A stretch of DNA of 57,209 bases from Candidatus Babelota bacterium. Lineage in GTDB: Bacteria > Babelota > Babeliae > Babelales > Vermiphilaceae. Shown in pieces: positions 32,918-41,960 of the stretch. The stretch lies in NCBI GenBank assembly GCA_029262555.1, contig JAJCZE010000013.1, positions 1 through 57,209 on the forward strand, in the 5' to 3' direction. Both the position numbers and the translations under genes were made by a program. The notes beneath the pieces were generated by a model, which did not search any database, was not told the DNA's origin, and worked only from the letters and a program-made list of their open reading frames with translations. Position 1 is the stretch's first letter. Each line of letters begins with the position of its first letter.

Positions 32918-34531
32918 ATGAATAAAAGTAGAAGTTATATCTTACTAGTGCTTTTTGCTTTAGTAAGTGGCAGCGCGCTAGCTAATGATTGCTGCCGCAC
33001 AGAGTGCAGTGTTGAAAACAGCTGTGATTGCGAAATTACAAGCCGATCTTACTTGGCAGTTCGCCCGATGTTCCAATCGTCGTCTCCTGAAAAAGTTTCT
33101 GGATTTAGAAGTGATCGTCTCCATGCTAAAGAAGATGGATGGCATGGCACTGCTGAAATGGCTCTTTTTGGTAGTAAATCTACTAATGATCGCGAATTAG
33201 CTCGCTACTTTTTCCCATTCTGCAAAACCTCTTTGATTGTTGAGGAGTTCCAAGGAGGTGATAGTGGATCTAATCCAGTTGTTCTTCCAACGAGCTCTAA
33301 GCCTATTGACGTATTGGCAAATCACTTTAACATCTTCACTGTAAATGGTGATTTTAAAAGTGAAATTTCCATTCGTCCTGAGCAAAGCGTAGTTGGTGCT
33401 GGTTTCCAATTTCGAAAAGCGCTCAGCATGGATGAAGAAAAAGGACGCGGATTTTTCACCAGCGTTTCTTTCCCAATTCAACGCGTTTCTAACAACTTAA
33501 AGTTAAAAGAAACAGTACTTCGTGATGGCGGTGGCGCAAGCCCAACTCGCGACAGCGGAACAGCCGTTGCAAATATGACTGAAGCATTCTCACAAACTCA
33601 ATGGCAGTTTGGTAAAATCAAAACTCGTTCAATGAGCAAAACTGGCGTGGCTGACATTGAATTCAAAGTAGGATATGAGTGGATCCAAGAAGATCCATTT
33701 CACCTTGAATCATACCTTGGAATATTGATTCCAACTGGTAACAAACCAAACTCACAATTTCTTTTTGAGCCTGTTGTGGGGCACGGACGCCACTGGGGTA
33801 TGATGCTCGGAAATAGTCTTGGTATTCAAATTTGGGAAGATCAAGCGAAAGATCGTCAATTCCGCATGGAATACGCGTCACACACGCAATACCTATTCCG
33901 CAACACTCAATGCCGTTCTGTAGATCTTAAATGCAAACCTTGGAGCAGATACATTGAATTGTATCGTAATGAGGAAGAAGCAACTTCTGCAAGCACATTC
34001 TCATCTCCTCGCAATGCTGACTTTGCAACTCCTGGTATTAACGTGTTAACCATGCCATTAAAAGTACGCCCAGGATTCCAACACAATATGACAACTGCAG
34101 CGGTATTTAGATCTCGTGCATGGAGAGTTGAAGGTGGATACAACTTATTCTGCCGTCAATCAGAGTGCATTAAGCTTGCATGCCCATGGATCCAAGGACC
34201 TGCAATTAAATACGATACTGGTAACGGGCTAACTAACCCTGTTCGCGATATCACTGGAAATGCTCGCCTTGAAACCATTGCAAATAACACTACCACCAGA
34301 ATTGCTCTCACTGATTACAAATACAACATGATCAAAGAGTCTGATCTTGATCTTGTATCTGCAAGTAGCCCAACAGTAATCACTCACACAGTATACGCTG
34401 CAGGTGGATACACATTTGATTATGACTACCCAACATTTGTAACTGTGGGTGGCTCATATGAATTCAACAAAAGTAATAATGCTGGTGTAGAACGATGGGC
34501 AATGTGGGCGAAACTCGGCCTTTCATTCTAA
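32918..34531 (+). CDS. large outer-membrane protein, paralogue 1
   Basis: The 537-residue product has a signal peptide (SYILLVLFALVSGSALA), an N-terminal cluster of seven Cys (NDCCRTECSVENSCDCEI) and a long beta-rich body of barrel type ending AMWAKLGLSF, with terminal Phe. It strongly resembles the next gene over its full length. Repeated PFHLESYLG and GVADIEFKVGYEW segments are strands of the barrel. A promoter and strong terminator frame it, and AT-rich codons with a good GAGGAG site suggest high expression. Likely a major surface porin-like protein; the substrate is unknown. Confidence 0.75.
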   Translation: MNKSRSYILLVLFALVSGSALANDCCRTECSVENSCDCEITSRSYLAVRPMFQSSSPEKVSGFRSDRLHAKEDGWHGTAEMALFGSKSTNDRELARYFFPFCKTSLIVEEFQGGDSGSNPVVLPTSSKPIDVLANHFNIFTVNGDFKSEISIRPEQSVVGAGFQFRKALSMDEEKGRGFFTSVSFPIQRVSNNLKLKETVLRDGGGASPTRDSGTAVANMTEAFSQTQWQFGKIKTRSMSKTGVADIEFKVGYEWIQEDPFHLESYLGILIPTGNKPNSQFLFEPVVGHGRHWGMMLGNSLGIQIWEDQAKDRQFRMEYASHTQYLFRNTQCRSVDLKCKPWSRYIELYRNEEEATSASTFSSPRNADFATPGINVLTMPLKVRPGFQHNMTTAAVFRSRAWRVEGGYNLFCRQSECIKLACPWIQGPAIKYDTGNGLTNPVRDITGNARLETIANNTTTRIALTDYKYNMIKESDLDLVSASSPTVITHTVYAAGGYTFDYDYPTFVTVGGSYEFNKSNNAGVERWAMWAKLGLSF

Positions 34532-34554
34532 CTACTCAGTTTATCAACTTTTTC

Positions 34555-34587
34555 AAGAGCTCCGGTATTGGCCGGGGCTCTTTTTTT
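34555..34587 (+). terminator. rho-independent terminator
   Basis: AGAGCTCCGG pairs with CCGGGGCTCT (one mismatch) and seven T follow. It is 24 bases after the first outer-membrane gene. Confidence 0.85.
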
Positions 34588-34603
34588 AACACAAACTCCT
34601 CGA

Positions 34604-34632
34604 TTGACTCCCCTCATCTGCCATGCTAAGAA
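34604..34632 (+). promoter_or_regulatory. promoter of second large outer-membrane protein gene
   Basis: TTGACT (34604-34609) and TAAGAA (34627-34632) are 17 bases apart, starting 17 bases after the previous terminator, about 43 bases before the ATG at 34675. Confidence 0.45.
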
Positions 34633-34674
34633 TTATTTGTTTCTATTTTTAACTCAATGAGAAGGAGAGTCTCA

Positions 34675-36312
34675 ATGAATAAAAGACCACACTGTCTTTT
34701 ACTGATTCTATTTGCCGTTTTAAGTACGAGTTTACTTGCCAATGATTGCTGCCGCACGGAATGTAGCGTAAAAACAAGCTGCGATTGCGAAAATACCAGT
34801 AGATCGTACTTAGCAATTCGCCCAATGTTCCAATCATCGTCTCCAGAAAAAGTATCCGGATTTAGAAGCGATCGCCTCCATGCTAAAGAAGATGGCTGGC
34901 ACGGCACAGAAGAAGTCGCGCTCTTTGGCAGCAAAACTACAAATGACTTGGAACTTGCACGCTATTTTTTCCCATTTTGTAAGACGAACTTAATTGCTGC
35001 AGATTATGATAACCGAAGTGGAGACCCAATCCTTCCGATCACTCCTAAAGTTCCCGATCTTTTCACGTACCACTTTAATGTAATAACCAATAACACATTC
35101 AATAATCTCGCTGGCTTTAGAAGTGAAATTTCCATTCGTCCCGAGCAAAGCGTAATTGGTGCCGGATTTCAATGGAGAAAATCACTCGGCATGAACGATG
35201 ATCAAACCCGTGGATTTTTTACAAGCATCTCATTTCCCATTCAGCGAGTATCAAACAATCTGAATTTTAAAGAAGATGTAATTAATGACGGCGGAGGGGT
35301 AGTAGTAGTTGAAGGGCTTAACCCTGTTGCAAATATGACTGAAGCCTTCCAGCAAGAAGCATGGGATTATGGAAAAATTAAAATTGGATCGCAGAGCAAA
35401 ACAGGCGTAGCTGATATTGAATTTAAAGTTGGATATGAATGGATTCAGGAAGAGCCATTCCATCTTGAATCATATCTTGGAATGGTAATTCCAACAGGTA
35501 ATAAACCTAATTCAAAGGTTATTTTTGAGCCTGTAGTAGGAAATGGGCGCCATTGGGGTATCACATTAGGCAATAGCCTCGGCATAGAAATCTGGCGTAG
35601 TCAAACAGCTGATCGCTCATTGCGCATGGAATATGCGGGACATACACAATACCTTTTTAGAAATACACAGTGCCGGTCGCTTGATTTAGTATGCAAGCCA
35701 TGGAGTAGATATATGAATATGTATCGAAATCAAGATGAAGCAATCACTGCAAGTACACTTTCTGATAGCTTAAGAACTCTTTTTGCAACTCCCGGAATCA
35801 ACATCTTAACTATGCCGATCAAAGTGCGTCCTGGTTTTTCACATAATATGACCACTGCTGGAGTATTCCAGTCAAACGGATGGAGAGTAGAAGGTGGATA
35901 CAATCTCTATTGCCGTCAATCTGAATGCATACAGCTTGCATGCCCATGGCAGCAAGGGCCTGCAATTAAAGCTTCTATAATTGAAGCAACTGGGGGTGAA
36001 ACAAATCCCGTTCGCGATATAACGGGTAATGCTCGCCTTGATGTTATCAAACCAAATACCACCATTGGAGCATTTCCACGACTTTCTTTAGGCGACTATA
36101 AATATAATATGATTACCGAAGATGATCTCGATCTCGTATCAGCAAGTAGTCCCTCTATTCTGACTCATACTGTTTATGCAGCTGGTGGGTATACCTTTGA
36201 TTGCGATTACCCTACCTTCTTTACAGTCGGTGGATCATATGAATTCAATCAAAATAACAATGCCGCACCCGAGCGATGGGCACTATGGGGCAAGCTTGGC
36301 CTTTCATTCTAA
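34675..36312 (+). CDS. large outer-membrane protein, paralogue 2
   Basis: The protein (545 residues) is a full-length paralogue of the preceding gene: same Cys-rich start (NDCCRTECSVKTSCDCEN), same PMFQSSSPEKVSGFRSDRLH segment, and the same end (ALWGKLGLSF). Differences concentrate in a few stretches (about residues 105-135, 205-225 and 430-480), as expected of surface loops. The longest frame starts at 34657, but that part holds the AAGGAG site; ATG 34675 is chosen. It has its own promoter and terminator, so each copy can be controlled separately. Confidence 0.75.
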   Translation: MNKRPHCLLLILFAVLSTSLLANDCCRTECSVKTSCDCENTSRSYLAIRPMFQSSSPEKVSGFRSDRLHAKEDGWHGTEEVALFGSKTTNDLELARYFFPFCKTNLIAADYDNRSGDPILPITPKVPDLFTYHFNVITNNTFNNLAGFRSEISIRPEQSVIGAGFQWRKSLGMNDDQTRGFFTSISFPIQRVSNNLNFKEDVINDGGGVVVVEGLNPVANMTEAFQQEAWDYGKIKIGSQSKTGVADIEFKVGYEWIQEEPFHLESYLGMVIPTGNKPNSKVIFEPVVGNGRHWGITLGNSLGIEIWRSQTADRSLRMEYAGHTQYLFRNTQCRSLDLVCKPWSRYMNMYRNQDEAITASTLSDSLRTLFATPGINILTMPIKVRPGFSHNMTTAGVFQSNGWRVEGGYNLYCRQSECIQLACPWQQGPAIKASIIEATGGETNPVRDITGNARLDVIKPNTTIGAFPRLSLGDYKYNMITEDDLDLVSASSPSILTHTVYAAGGYTFDCDYPTFFTVGGSYEFNQNNNAAPERWALWGKLGLSF

Positions 36313-36335
36313 CTACTCAATTTATAAACTTCCCC

Positions 36336-36368
36336 AAGAGCTCCGACGTATGTCGGGGCTCTTTTTTT
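36336..36368 (+). terminator. rho-independent terminator
   Basis: AGAGCTCCGAC (36337-36347) pairs with GTCGGGGCTCT (36352-36362), one mismatch, and a T-run follows. Its sequence is nearly that of the terminator after paralogue 1, so it was duplicated with the gene. Confidence 0.85.
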
Positions 36369-36447
36369 GGGCTCTTTTGGAATAATAATTTCCTGTGTAG
36401 TCACACATAAAAATCCCTTATCTTAGGCATTAATTTGCCATAAATCC

Positions 36448-36477
36448 TTGATTTTAAATCCGCAAATTAAGTACAGT
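36448..36477 (+). promoter_or_regulatory. candidate promoter of small secreted gene group
   Basis: TTGATT (36448-36453) and TACAGT (36472-36477), 18 bases apart, about 47 bases before the ATG at 36524. Confidence 0.35.
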
Positions 36478-36523
36478 GAAATTAGGAAGTATTATTAACC
36501 AAATAATCCCTGAGGAGGGTATT

Positions 36524-36925
36524 ATGAAGAAGTTCCTATCTATAGGATTACTCCTATCACTTTCTGTTGGTTCTGTATTTGCAATGAATAGAGGATTTGC
36601 GCCGGATAGAGCCGCTGAAGCATTATCAAAAAACACAGCTCGACTTAAAGATACCCTAGCTGTTGATAGAGCTAAAGTTTCTGGGCTGAAAGCACAAGTG
36701 CGAACCCTTACAAAGCCAGCTCAAACGAGCCCCTTTGTTACAAGCGTACTTGACCAAAAAGAAGCCAAACTTGCACAAAAGGAAGCTATCGCTAAAGAAA
36801 CAAATAAAAAGCTTCGAGCAAATCAAGCAACCATGAGAAAAAAAGCAAAGCGTATGAATATTGGCAAAACGATTGCTGATACACCAAAAACTACTGTAAA
36901 CACAGTTACTGGTTGGTTTAAGTAA
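36524..36925 (+). CDS. small secreted helical protein
   Basis: The protein (133 residues) starts with a signal peptide (MKKFLSIGLLLSLSVGSVFA) and has an Ala/Lys-rich coiled-coil-like mature region (about 30-110) with basic end. Longer frame residues (from 36476) hold the GAGGAGGG ribosome site of ATG 36524 and are not used. It is the first of five consecutive small secreted proteins up to 38295. No family is recognised. Confidence 0.6.
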   Translation: MKKFLSIGLLLSLSVGSVFAMNRGFAPDRAAEALSKNTARLKDTLAVDRAKVSGLKAQVRTLTKPAQTSPFVTSVLDQKEAKLAQKEAIAKETNKKLRANQATMRKKAKRMNIGKTIADTPKTTVNTVTGWFK

Positions 36926-36933
36926 GCCCAAAA

Positions 36934-36969
36934 ATAAAGGCCTCATGCAACTATGTACGAGGCCTTTAT
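36934..36969 (+). terminator. perfect 11-bp hairpin between small secreted genes
   Basis: ATAAAGGCCTC (36934-36944) pairs perfectly with GAGGCCTTTAT (36959-36969). The T-run is only three bases, so this may be a partial terminator or mRNA-stabilising hairpin that sets the level of the four genes downstream. Confidence 0.55.
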
Positions 36970-36984
36970 GAAAAAGGATTAGGT

Positions 36985-37305
36985 ATGAAAAAGCATCTTG
37001 CTCTCCTTTTTTGCGCAGTTTTTTTGGGAGTGGCGCATTGTAGTGCTACTGGGCTCGGTATCGAAGATCAACTGAGGGCACAAGGCACATATCATCAAAA
37101 AATTGAAGATGAAATTGCGGTCTTGCGCGATAAACAAGCAGCCGCTCAACGTCGCATTGCTCAATTGCAGCAACCTACAACAAGAAGCCGCTATGGCGAA
37201 CAGGAAATGAAAAAACAAATTAATCACGAGAAAAGAACACTTTCTCAACTCAAACGCAGGCATGCGCGTCTTCTTTTAAAACAAGCTGAGCAACTTGCAC
37301 AGTAG
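36985..37305 (+). CDS. small secreted coiled-coil protein
   Basis: The 106-residue product has a signal peptide (HLALLFCAVFLGVAHCSA) and a mature part that is almost wholly coiled coil with heptad-like Leu/Ile/Gln spacing. The ATG follows AAAGGATTAGG. It overlaps no neighbour, and the next gene starts 10 bases downstream. Its fold resembles the 89-residue protein at 38026, but no clear sequence family is recognised. Confidence 0.6.
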   Translation: MKKHLALLFCAVFLGVAHCSATGLGIEDQLRAQGTYHQKIEDEIAVLRDKQAAAQRRIAQLQQPTTRSRYGEQEMKKQINHEKRTLSQLKRRHARLLLKQAEQLAQ

Positions 37306-37315
37306 GAGAATTGGT

Positions 37316-37663
37316 ATGAAGAAACAAATTATTGCATTACTTTTTTTAATTCCAACTATTGCACTCGGATGCCAAGTGGTACTCATTAATAATGGGCCAG
37401 ATCAGCTCGTTAAAATAAAAGACCGAAATGCGCCAAAAAAACCATTTAGAGTGGTAAAAGTCGGTCAGAAAGTAAACGCCAACTTTGATGCAAGCAAGCA
37501 TGCACGACTACTCATCAATATGAATGGGGAATTTTATACCGTTAATCAGCATGCCTGCTCAAAAAGCCATGGAATACCAATCACCACTACCGATATTAAA
37601 AACGGTAACGGTGGCGACTTACTTACAATCATTAAAGGCATCCAACCAGAATCTAAAAAATAA
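37316..37663 (+). CDS. small secreted beta-rich protein
   Basis: The product (115 residues) has a signal peptide (KQIIALLFLIPTIALGC) with Cys right after the probable cleavage site, though the lipobox (A-L-G-C) is not canonical. The mature part has beta-strand character (CQVVLINNGPDQLVKIKD; ARLLINMNGEFYTVN). The ATG at 37316 follows AGGAG; the longer frame from 37295 overlaps the previous gene. No family is recognised. Confidence 0.6.
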   Translation: MKKQIIALLFLIPTIALGCQVVLINNGPDQLVKIKDRNAPKKPFRVVKVGQKVNANFDASKHARLLINMNGEFYTVNQHACSKSHGIPITTTDIKNGNGGDLLTIIKGIQPESKK

Positions 37664-37673
37664 AGGTATCGCA

Positions 37674-38009
37674 ATGAAAAAACTTTTATATATAACAATG
37701 ATTACATTTTTTTCAGCCCTGTTTGCACCCATAGACGCAGGCACATACTCAGATTTAAATGCAGCTCAGCAAGCGTGCCTTAATGCTCCATCGTCGCAAA
37801 AGGCAGCTGCATGCTATAAATACACTCAAATGCAACAAGATTCAGGATCTTCATCGGCACTAGAGGCTGCAAAAAGAAAATGTGATAACGCTCCATGGTC
37901 TCGCAAGGCAGCTGATTGCTATACCTACAAGCAACTAAAAAGACAAGCATCAGAAATATCTGAGCAAGCTGAAAAAATAAAAGCTTCAATAGCATCGTCA
38001 CTTCCATAA
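37674..38009 (+). CDS. small secreted protein with duplicated Cys motif
   Basis: The 111-residue product has a signal peptide (LLYITMITFFSALFAPIDA) and two copies of a Cys motif: ACLNAPSSQKAAACYKYTQ and KCDNAPWSRKAADCYTYKQ, about 36 residues apart. Each has two Cys spaced by 12, suited to one disulfide per helical hairpin. The start at 37674 follows AAAGG; the longer frame overlaps the previous gene and is out of register with the signal peptide. Function is unknown. Confidence 0.65.
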   Translation: MKKLLYITMITFFSALFAPIDAGTYSDLNAAQQACLNAPSSQKAAACYKYTQMQQDSGSSSALEAAKRKCDNAPWSRKAADCYTYKQLKRQASEISEQAEKIKASIASSLP

Positions 38010-38025
38010 TAGCAAGGGAAAGGGT

Positions 38026-38295
38026 ATGAAAAATATAATGCGAAAAGTAACAGTTACTGTGACAAGCATCATGCTACTTTTTATTGCATCGGCTCATGGT
38101 AAAGCTGCAAAGTTCGATCCTATGCACAAAGAAATTAAAGCGAAAATTGCTCAGTTAAATACACAAATTGGTAAAAAAACAACCAATAAAGCCAGATTAC
38201 AACGAGAACGGGATCAGCTACTCAGAAAGTTAAAAGAATTATCTCCGCATAAAAAAGCAAACAATTCCCCTGTTGTTGCCACCTCTAAAGGGTAA
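38026..38295 (+). CDS. small secreted coiled-coil protein
   Basis: The 89-residue product has a signal peptide (VTVTVTSIMLLFIASAHG) and a basic coiled coil (about 30-75; KIAQLNTQIGKKTTNKARL). GGGAAAGGG lies ahead of the ATG. It closes the group of five small secreted genes; a bidirectional terminator follows. Confidence 0.6.
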   Translation: MKNIMRKVTVTVTSIMLLFIASAHGKAAKFDPMHKEIKAKIAQLNTQIGKKTTNKARLQRERDQLLRKLKELSPHKKANNSPVVATSKG

Positions 38296-38326
38296 AAAAA
38301 GGGCCCGAATTATCGGGCCTTTTTTT
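38293..38326. terminator. bidirectional terminator between small secreted gene and secA
   Basis: GGCCCGA and TCGGGCC flank ATTA, with seven A before and seven T after, so it can stop transcription from both sides. It ends at the secA stop codon. Confidence 0.85.
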
Positions 38327-40856
38327 AACTACCGTGACATTTTTTGTATTTTTTTCCAGAGCCGCATGAGCATGGATCGTTTCTGCCAACTTTATCGGCA
38401 TCCCGTTGCACCTGTTTTGGCGCTTGCTCACCATCTCCAGACATCATATTAAGTTCATCAAGTTCTTTTTGCCGTTTTGCTTCAATCGCGTGCTCATCAA
38501 AATGAGCAAGATCAAGATGGAAAATATGGCGCACAATATCAAAACGAATTTGATCCATCATATCACGAAACATATCAAACGCTTCTCGTTTATATTCAAT
38601 AATCGGCGTTTTTTGGCCCCATCCACGCAAGCTAATACCTTCTTTCAAGTGATCCAGGTTGAGCATGTGCTGCTTCCATGCTTGATCGATTGTTTCAAGA
38701 ATCATCCATTTTTCAGCATGCTGAATCATCTCTTCATTTTTCTGGTTTCTAAAAAGATCGTATCGAGAAAGCAGATAATTAATCAGATCTTTTTTAAAAA
38801 TCTCAACGTTTTTCGTGCCAATACCTGCCTTTTCATAATCTTCTTTTTTCAATCCAGTGATAGAAGAAAGAGAATCGTAAATAGCTTCAACTTGTGTAGG
38901 GGTAATCGAATGCTTTGGACAATGTGCAAATACCGTTTCTTGCACAATTTTAATAATAAAATCTCGAACTAATTCATAAATACGTTCCGGCCCACCAAGC
39001 ACATCTTTTCTATAGGTATACACGACAGTGCGCTGCTGATTTAAAACATCATCGTATTCTAAAAGATGCTTACGTATTTCAAAGTTTTGCTTTTCAACCT
39101 TTTCTTGCGAGCGCTCAATTGTTTTTGAAACAAAGCGAGATTCAATTATCTCATCTTCTTGCATTCCAAAGCGCTCCATATTTTGCTTTAAGCTATCGCC
39201 CGCAAAAATACGAATAAGATCATCTTCAAGTGAAATATAAAAACGGGATGCCCCTTTATCGCCCTGTCGCCCAGAACGGCCACGCAACTGATTATCAATA
39301 CGCCTACTTTCATGCCGCTCAGTTCCAAGGATATACAAACCGCCCGCATCTTTTGATTCGTCAGTTAGTTTAATATCCGTGCCACGCCCCGCCATATTGG
39401 TAGCAATTGTTACTCGGCCAGGATGCCCAGCGAATTCAACAATTTCAGCTTCGCGCTCATGCTGCTTTGCATTCAGTACTTCATGAGGAATACCGGCTGC
39501 CTTCATCACATTACTCAAAAGCTCTGAGGTTTCAATTGCAATTGTACCAATTAAAACAGGCTGTCCTTTTTCGTGGCGCTCTTTAATATCGTCCGCGATT
39601 GCTTTGTATTTTGCGTTTTTTGTAAGAAAAATAAGATCAGATTTATCATCACGAACCAATGGGCGATTTGTTGGAATAGATACAACGTCTAATTTATAAA
39701 TATTATGAAATTCTTCTGACTCAGTAAGCGCAGTACCAGTCATCCCAGCAAGCTTATCGTAGAGCCTAAAAAAGTTTTGAAGCGTAATAGATGCAAGCGT
39801 TTGGCTTTCTCTTTCAATCTCTACACCCTCTTTAGCCTCAAGAGCTTGATGCAATCCATCGCTATAACGACGCCCCGATAAAATACGCCCAGTAAATTCA
39901 TCGACAATTAAAACTTGTCCATCTTTTACCACGTAGTCAACGTCTCGCTTGAAAAGAGAATGCGCTTTGAGCGCTTGCTGCGCATGGTGCAAAAGATTCA
40001 TATTTTCCACAGCGTATAGATTATCAATCTTAAATGCAGCTTCAATCTTGTCATTTCCCGATTCAGTCAAAAGCGCAGATCGAGCTTTTTCATCAACTTC
40101 ATAATCCTCGCCTTTTTTTAGGCGAGCAATTACTTTGTCTACCTCAGTATATAACTTACTACTTTCATCTCCTGATCCAGAAATAATAAGCGGCGTACGC
40201 GCTTCATCAATCAGAATAGAGTCCACTTCATCCACAATTGCAAAATTAAGTGGACGCTGAACATAATCTTCCAACCGGAATTTCATGTTGTCGCGCAAAT
40301 AATCAAAACCAAGCTCATTATTCGTAGCATATGTAATATCAGCTTGATAGGCCTTTACGCGCTCTTCATCACTCATATTATTATAAAGTGACGCAACTTC
40401 CATTCCAAGAAAATTATAAATAGGAGCCATCCATTCCGCATCACGACGTGCAAGATAATCATTAACTGTTACCAGATGCGCACCTTTACCACTCAATGCA
40501 TTTAAATAAAGCGGCAGTGTAGCGGTAAGTGTTTTCCCTTCACCGGTTTTCATTTCAGCAATTTTGCCTTGATGAAGAACCATTCCACCCATTAACTGTA
40601 CATCGTAATGACGTTGTCCAGTGGTACGCTTTGATGCTTCTCGCACTACAGCAAATGCTTCTGGCAATATATCATCGAGCGTTTCACCCTGAGAAAGGCG
40701 CTTTCGAAATTCATTTGTCTTAGCTGAAAGTTGTTCATCTGAAAGAGCGCTTATAGCTGGTTCCAGCGCATTAATTTTTTCAACAACCGGCCGAAGTTTT
40801 TTGACCTTACGATCATTATCAGTGCCGAATAATTTAGAAAGTACTTGAGTAATCAT
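38325..40856 (-). CDS. secA: SecA preprotein translocase ATPase
   Basis: The protein (843 residues) has all SecA parts: motor domain with Walker [25 protein letters not shown]-like [20 protein letters not shown], second motor half with [12 protein letters not shown] and [18 protein letters not shown], and a C-terminal zinc motif ([13 protein letters not shown]). It drives export through SecYEG and fits the many signal peptides in this window. The longest frame starts at 40904; ATG 40856 with AAGGA is chosen, since it begins at the conserved LSKLFG segment. Confidence 0.97.
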   Translation of the reverse strand: MITQVLSKLFGTDNDRKVKKLRPVVEKINALEPAISALSDEQLSAKTNEFRKRLSQGETLDDILPEAFAVVREASKRTTGQRHYDVQLMGGMVLHQGKIAEMKTGEGKTLTATLPLYLNALSGKGAHLVTVNDYLARRDAEWMAPIYNFLGMEVASLYNNMSDEERVKAYQADITYATNNELGFDYLRDNMKFRLEDYVQRPLNFAIVDEVDSILIDEARTPLIISGSGDESSKLYTEVDKVIARLKKGEDYEVDEKARSALLTESGNDKIEAAFKIDNLYAVENMNLLHHAQQALKAHSLFKRDVDYVVKDGQVLIVDEFTGRILSGRRYSDGLHQALEAKEGVEIERESQTLASITLQNFFRLYDKLAGMTGTALTESEEFHNIYKLDVVSIPTNRPLVRDDKSDLIFLTKNAKYKAIADDIKERHEKGQPVLIGTIAIETSELLSNVMKAAGIPHEVLNAKQHEREAEIVEFAGHPGRVTIATNMAGRGTDIKLTDESKDAGGLYILGTERHESRRIDNQLRGRSGRQGDKGASRFYISLEDDLIRIFAGDSLKQNMERFGMQEDEIIESRFVSKTIERSQEKVEKQNFEIRKHLLEYDDVLNQQRTVVYTYRKDVLGGPERIYELVRDFIIKIVQETVFAHCPKHSITPTQVEAIYDSLSSITGLKKEDYEKAGIGTKNVEIFKKDLINYLLSRYDLFRNQKNEEMIQHAEKWMILETIDQAWKQHMLNLDHLKEGISLRGWGQKTPIIEYKREAFDMFRDMMDQIRFDIVRHIFHLDLAHFDEHAIEAKRQKELDELNMMSGDGEQAPKQVQRDADKVGRNDPCSCGSGKKYKKCHGS

Positions 40857-40906
40857 ACATATATCCTTACAAAGTCTCGACTCTGATGAGTCTTTTATGT
40901 GCAATC

Positions 40907-40935
40907 ACTATAGCACAATCGCTACATCGGCTCAA
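40907..40935 (-). promoter_or_regulatory. promoter of secA
   Basis: Leftward TTGAGC (40930-40935) and TATAGT (40907-40912) with a 17-base spacer. The leader also has a small hairpin, GACTC-TGAT-GAGTC at 40879-40892. Confidence 0.55.
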
Positions 40936-40944
40936 TAATCGCCC

Positions 40945-41685
40945 CTACTTTAATACTACTACTGTCATTTGTCGGCCAACTCGATTCCCCGACCCTAATG
41001 ATGATCCTCGCCTATGGGAATGAAACCGCGTATCACAAATAGTACATGTATTATATTCTTTTCGAATTGATTGAGATGCAACTCCCAAAAGAGTAAGTTG
41101 CTGTTCGACTAATAATGGCAGATCAAAAAAAAGCGAATCACCTTGTTTTTGCAATAATTGATCATGCAACGGATACGCCTCTAACTGCTCAGAAAAATTA
41201 GAACCAACCTTATAACAACACCGCTTTGCACTTGGACCAAAAAAAACGGAAATATCTTTTGGATCGCATGCATATACCTGCTTGAGCTGATTTACCATTT
41301 CAGGCACTACTCCCACAACTGCTCCACGCCATCCGGCATGCGCAATTCCAACGACGTGTCTTTTTTTATCGTATGCAATTACCGGCAAACAATCCGCCGA
41401 CATTACTCCTATTCCAACGCGCGATTCTTGAGTTATAAGAAAATCGCCTTCTTTTGAAAAAGGAGGGGATTTTTTCAACATAGTTTGATTCACTACATAC
41501 CCTTGCGAGCTATGTGTTTGTTTTAAAAAAAAAAGAGCGTGAAGAGAGAGGCGCTCAGCAAGTGGAATAATGGGTTCCCGAGATATAAGAGAAAAGTCAT
41601 TCCAGTTTTTATACTGATCTGGAAACATGCGATCTTTTGCATCGCCAAAATAAATATGATAATCAGGAGCGCTGTGAATAATCAT
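40945..41685 (-). CDS. pgeF: PgeF/YfiH-family protein (laccase-domain)
   Basis: The protein (246 residues) shows family signatures: LKQTHSSQGYVV, GVMSADCLPVIAYD, GIAHAGWRGAVVG and NTCTICDTRFHSHRRG. The Cys and two His residues form the metal/active site. The family corrects L-Ser misincorporation into peptidoglycan precursors (PgeF) or acts as purine nucleoside phosphorylase in animals. Its presence fits a peptidoglycan-bearing cell. It lies upstream of secA on the same strand, separated by the secA promoter. Confidence 0.9.
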   Translation of the reverse strand: MIIHSAPDYHIYFGDAKDRMFPDQYKNWNDFSLISREPIIPLAERLSLHALFFLKQTHSSQGYVVNQTMLKKSPPFSKEGDFLITQESRVGIGVMSADCLPVIAYDKKRHVVGIAHAGWRGAVVGVVPEMVNQLKQVYACDPKDISVFFGPSAKRCCYKVGSNFSEQLEAYPLHDQLLQKQGDSLFFDLPLLVEQQLTLLGVASQSIRKEYNTCTICDTRFHSHRRGSSLGSGNRVGRQMTVVVLK

Positions 41686-41750
41686 ACAGCCCAGTAAAAA
41701 GTATAAATGTTATTGAGCTGAATAGAGTATCACAATGCTATATGAGCTGC

Positions 41751-41776
41751 AAAAGGGAGAGGATAACTCCTCCCCC
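41751..41776 (-). terminator. terminator after the ftsQ-ftsA-ftsZ unit
   Basis: Leftward, TCCTCTCCC-type arms (41755-41763 and 41768-41776) pair with one mismatch around a TAAC loop and TTTT follows. It is 16 bases after the small zinc-ribbon gene. Confidence 0.6.
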
Positions 41777-41791
41777 TTCCTACTTGCAACT

Positions 41792-41941
41792 TTACTGCAA
41801 TCCACCCATGCGACACACCGTCGTTCCGCAACTTGGGCATTTGCCTTTTGCTATCTTAGTGCCTTTTTTTGTCTTTGACTCTTTTGGATCTTTAATAGTA
41901 ACTTTTTCTTTGCACTTAACGCAGTATCCCTTTGTAGCCAT
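41792..41941 (-). CDS. 49-residue zinc-ribbon protein (DUF5679-like)
   Basis: This short gene encodes MATKGYCVKCKEKVTIKD, a Lys-rich linker, then AKGKCPSCGTTVCRMGG. Two CxxC pairs make a compact zinc ribbon as in DUF5679 proteins, whose function is unknown. A strong AAAAGGAGAG site precedes the ATG, which lies 19 bases after the ftsZ stop; so it belongs to the division operon's transcript. It is too short for many gene finders. Confidence 0.85.
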   Translation of the reverse strand: MATKGYCVKCKEKVTIKDPKESKTKKGTKIAKGKCPSCGTTVCRMGGLQ

Positions 41942-41960
41942 AAAACTCTCCTTTTATTAA

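Noticed and set aside
38406-38972. Long rightward frame of 188 codons inside secA
   Set aside because: It is antisense to secA and has low-complexity Phe/Ile/Asn content without domain features.
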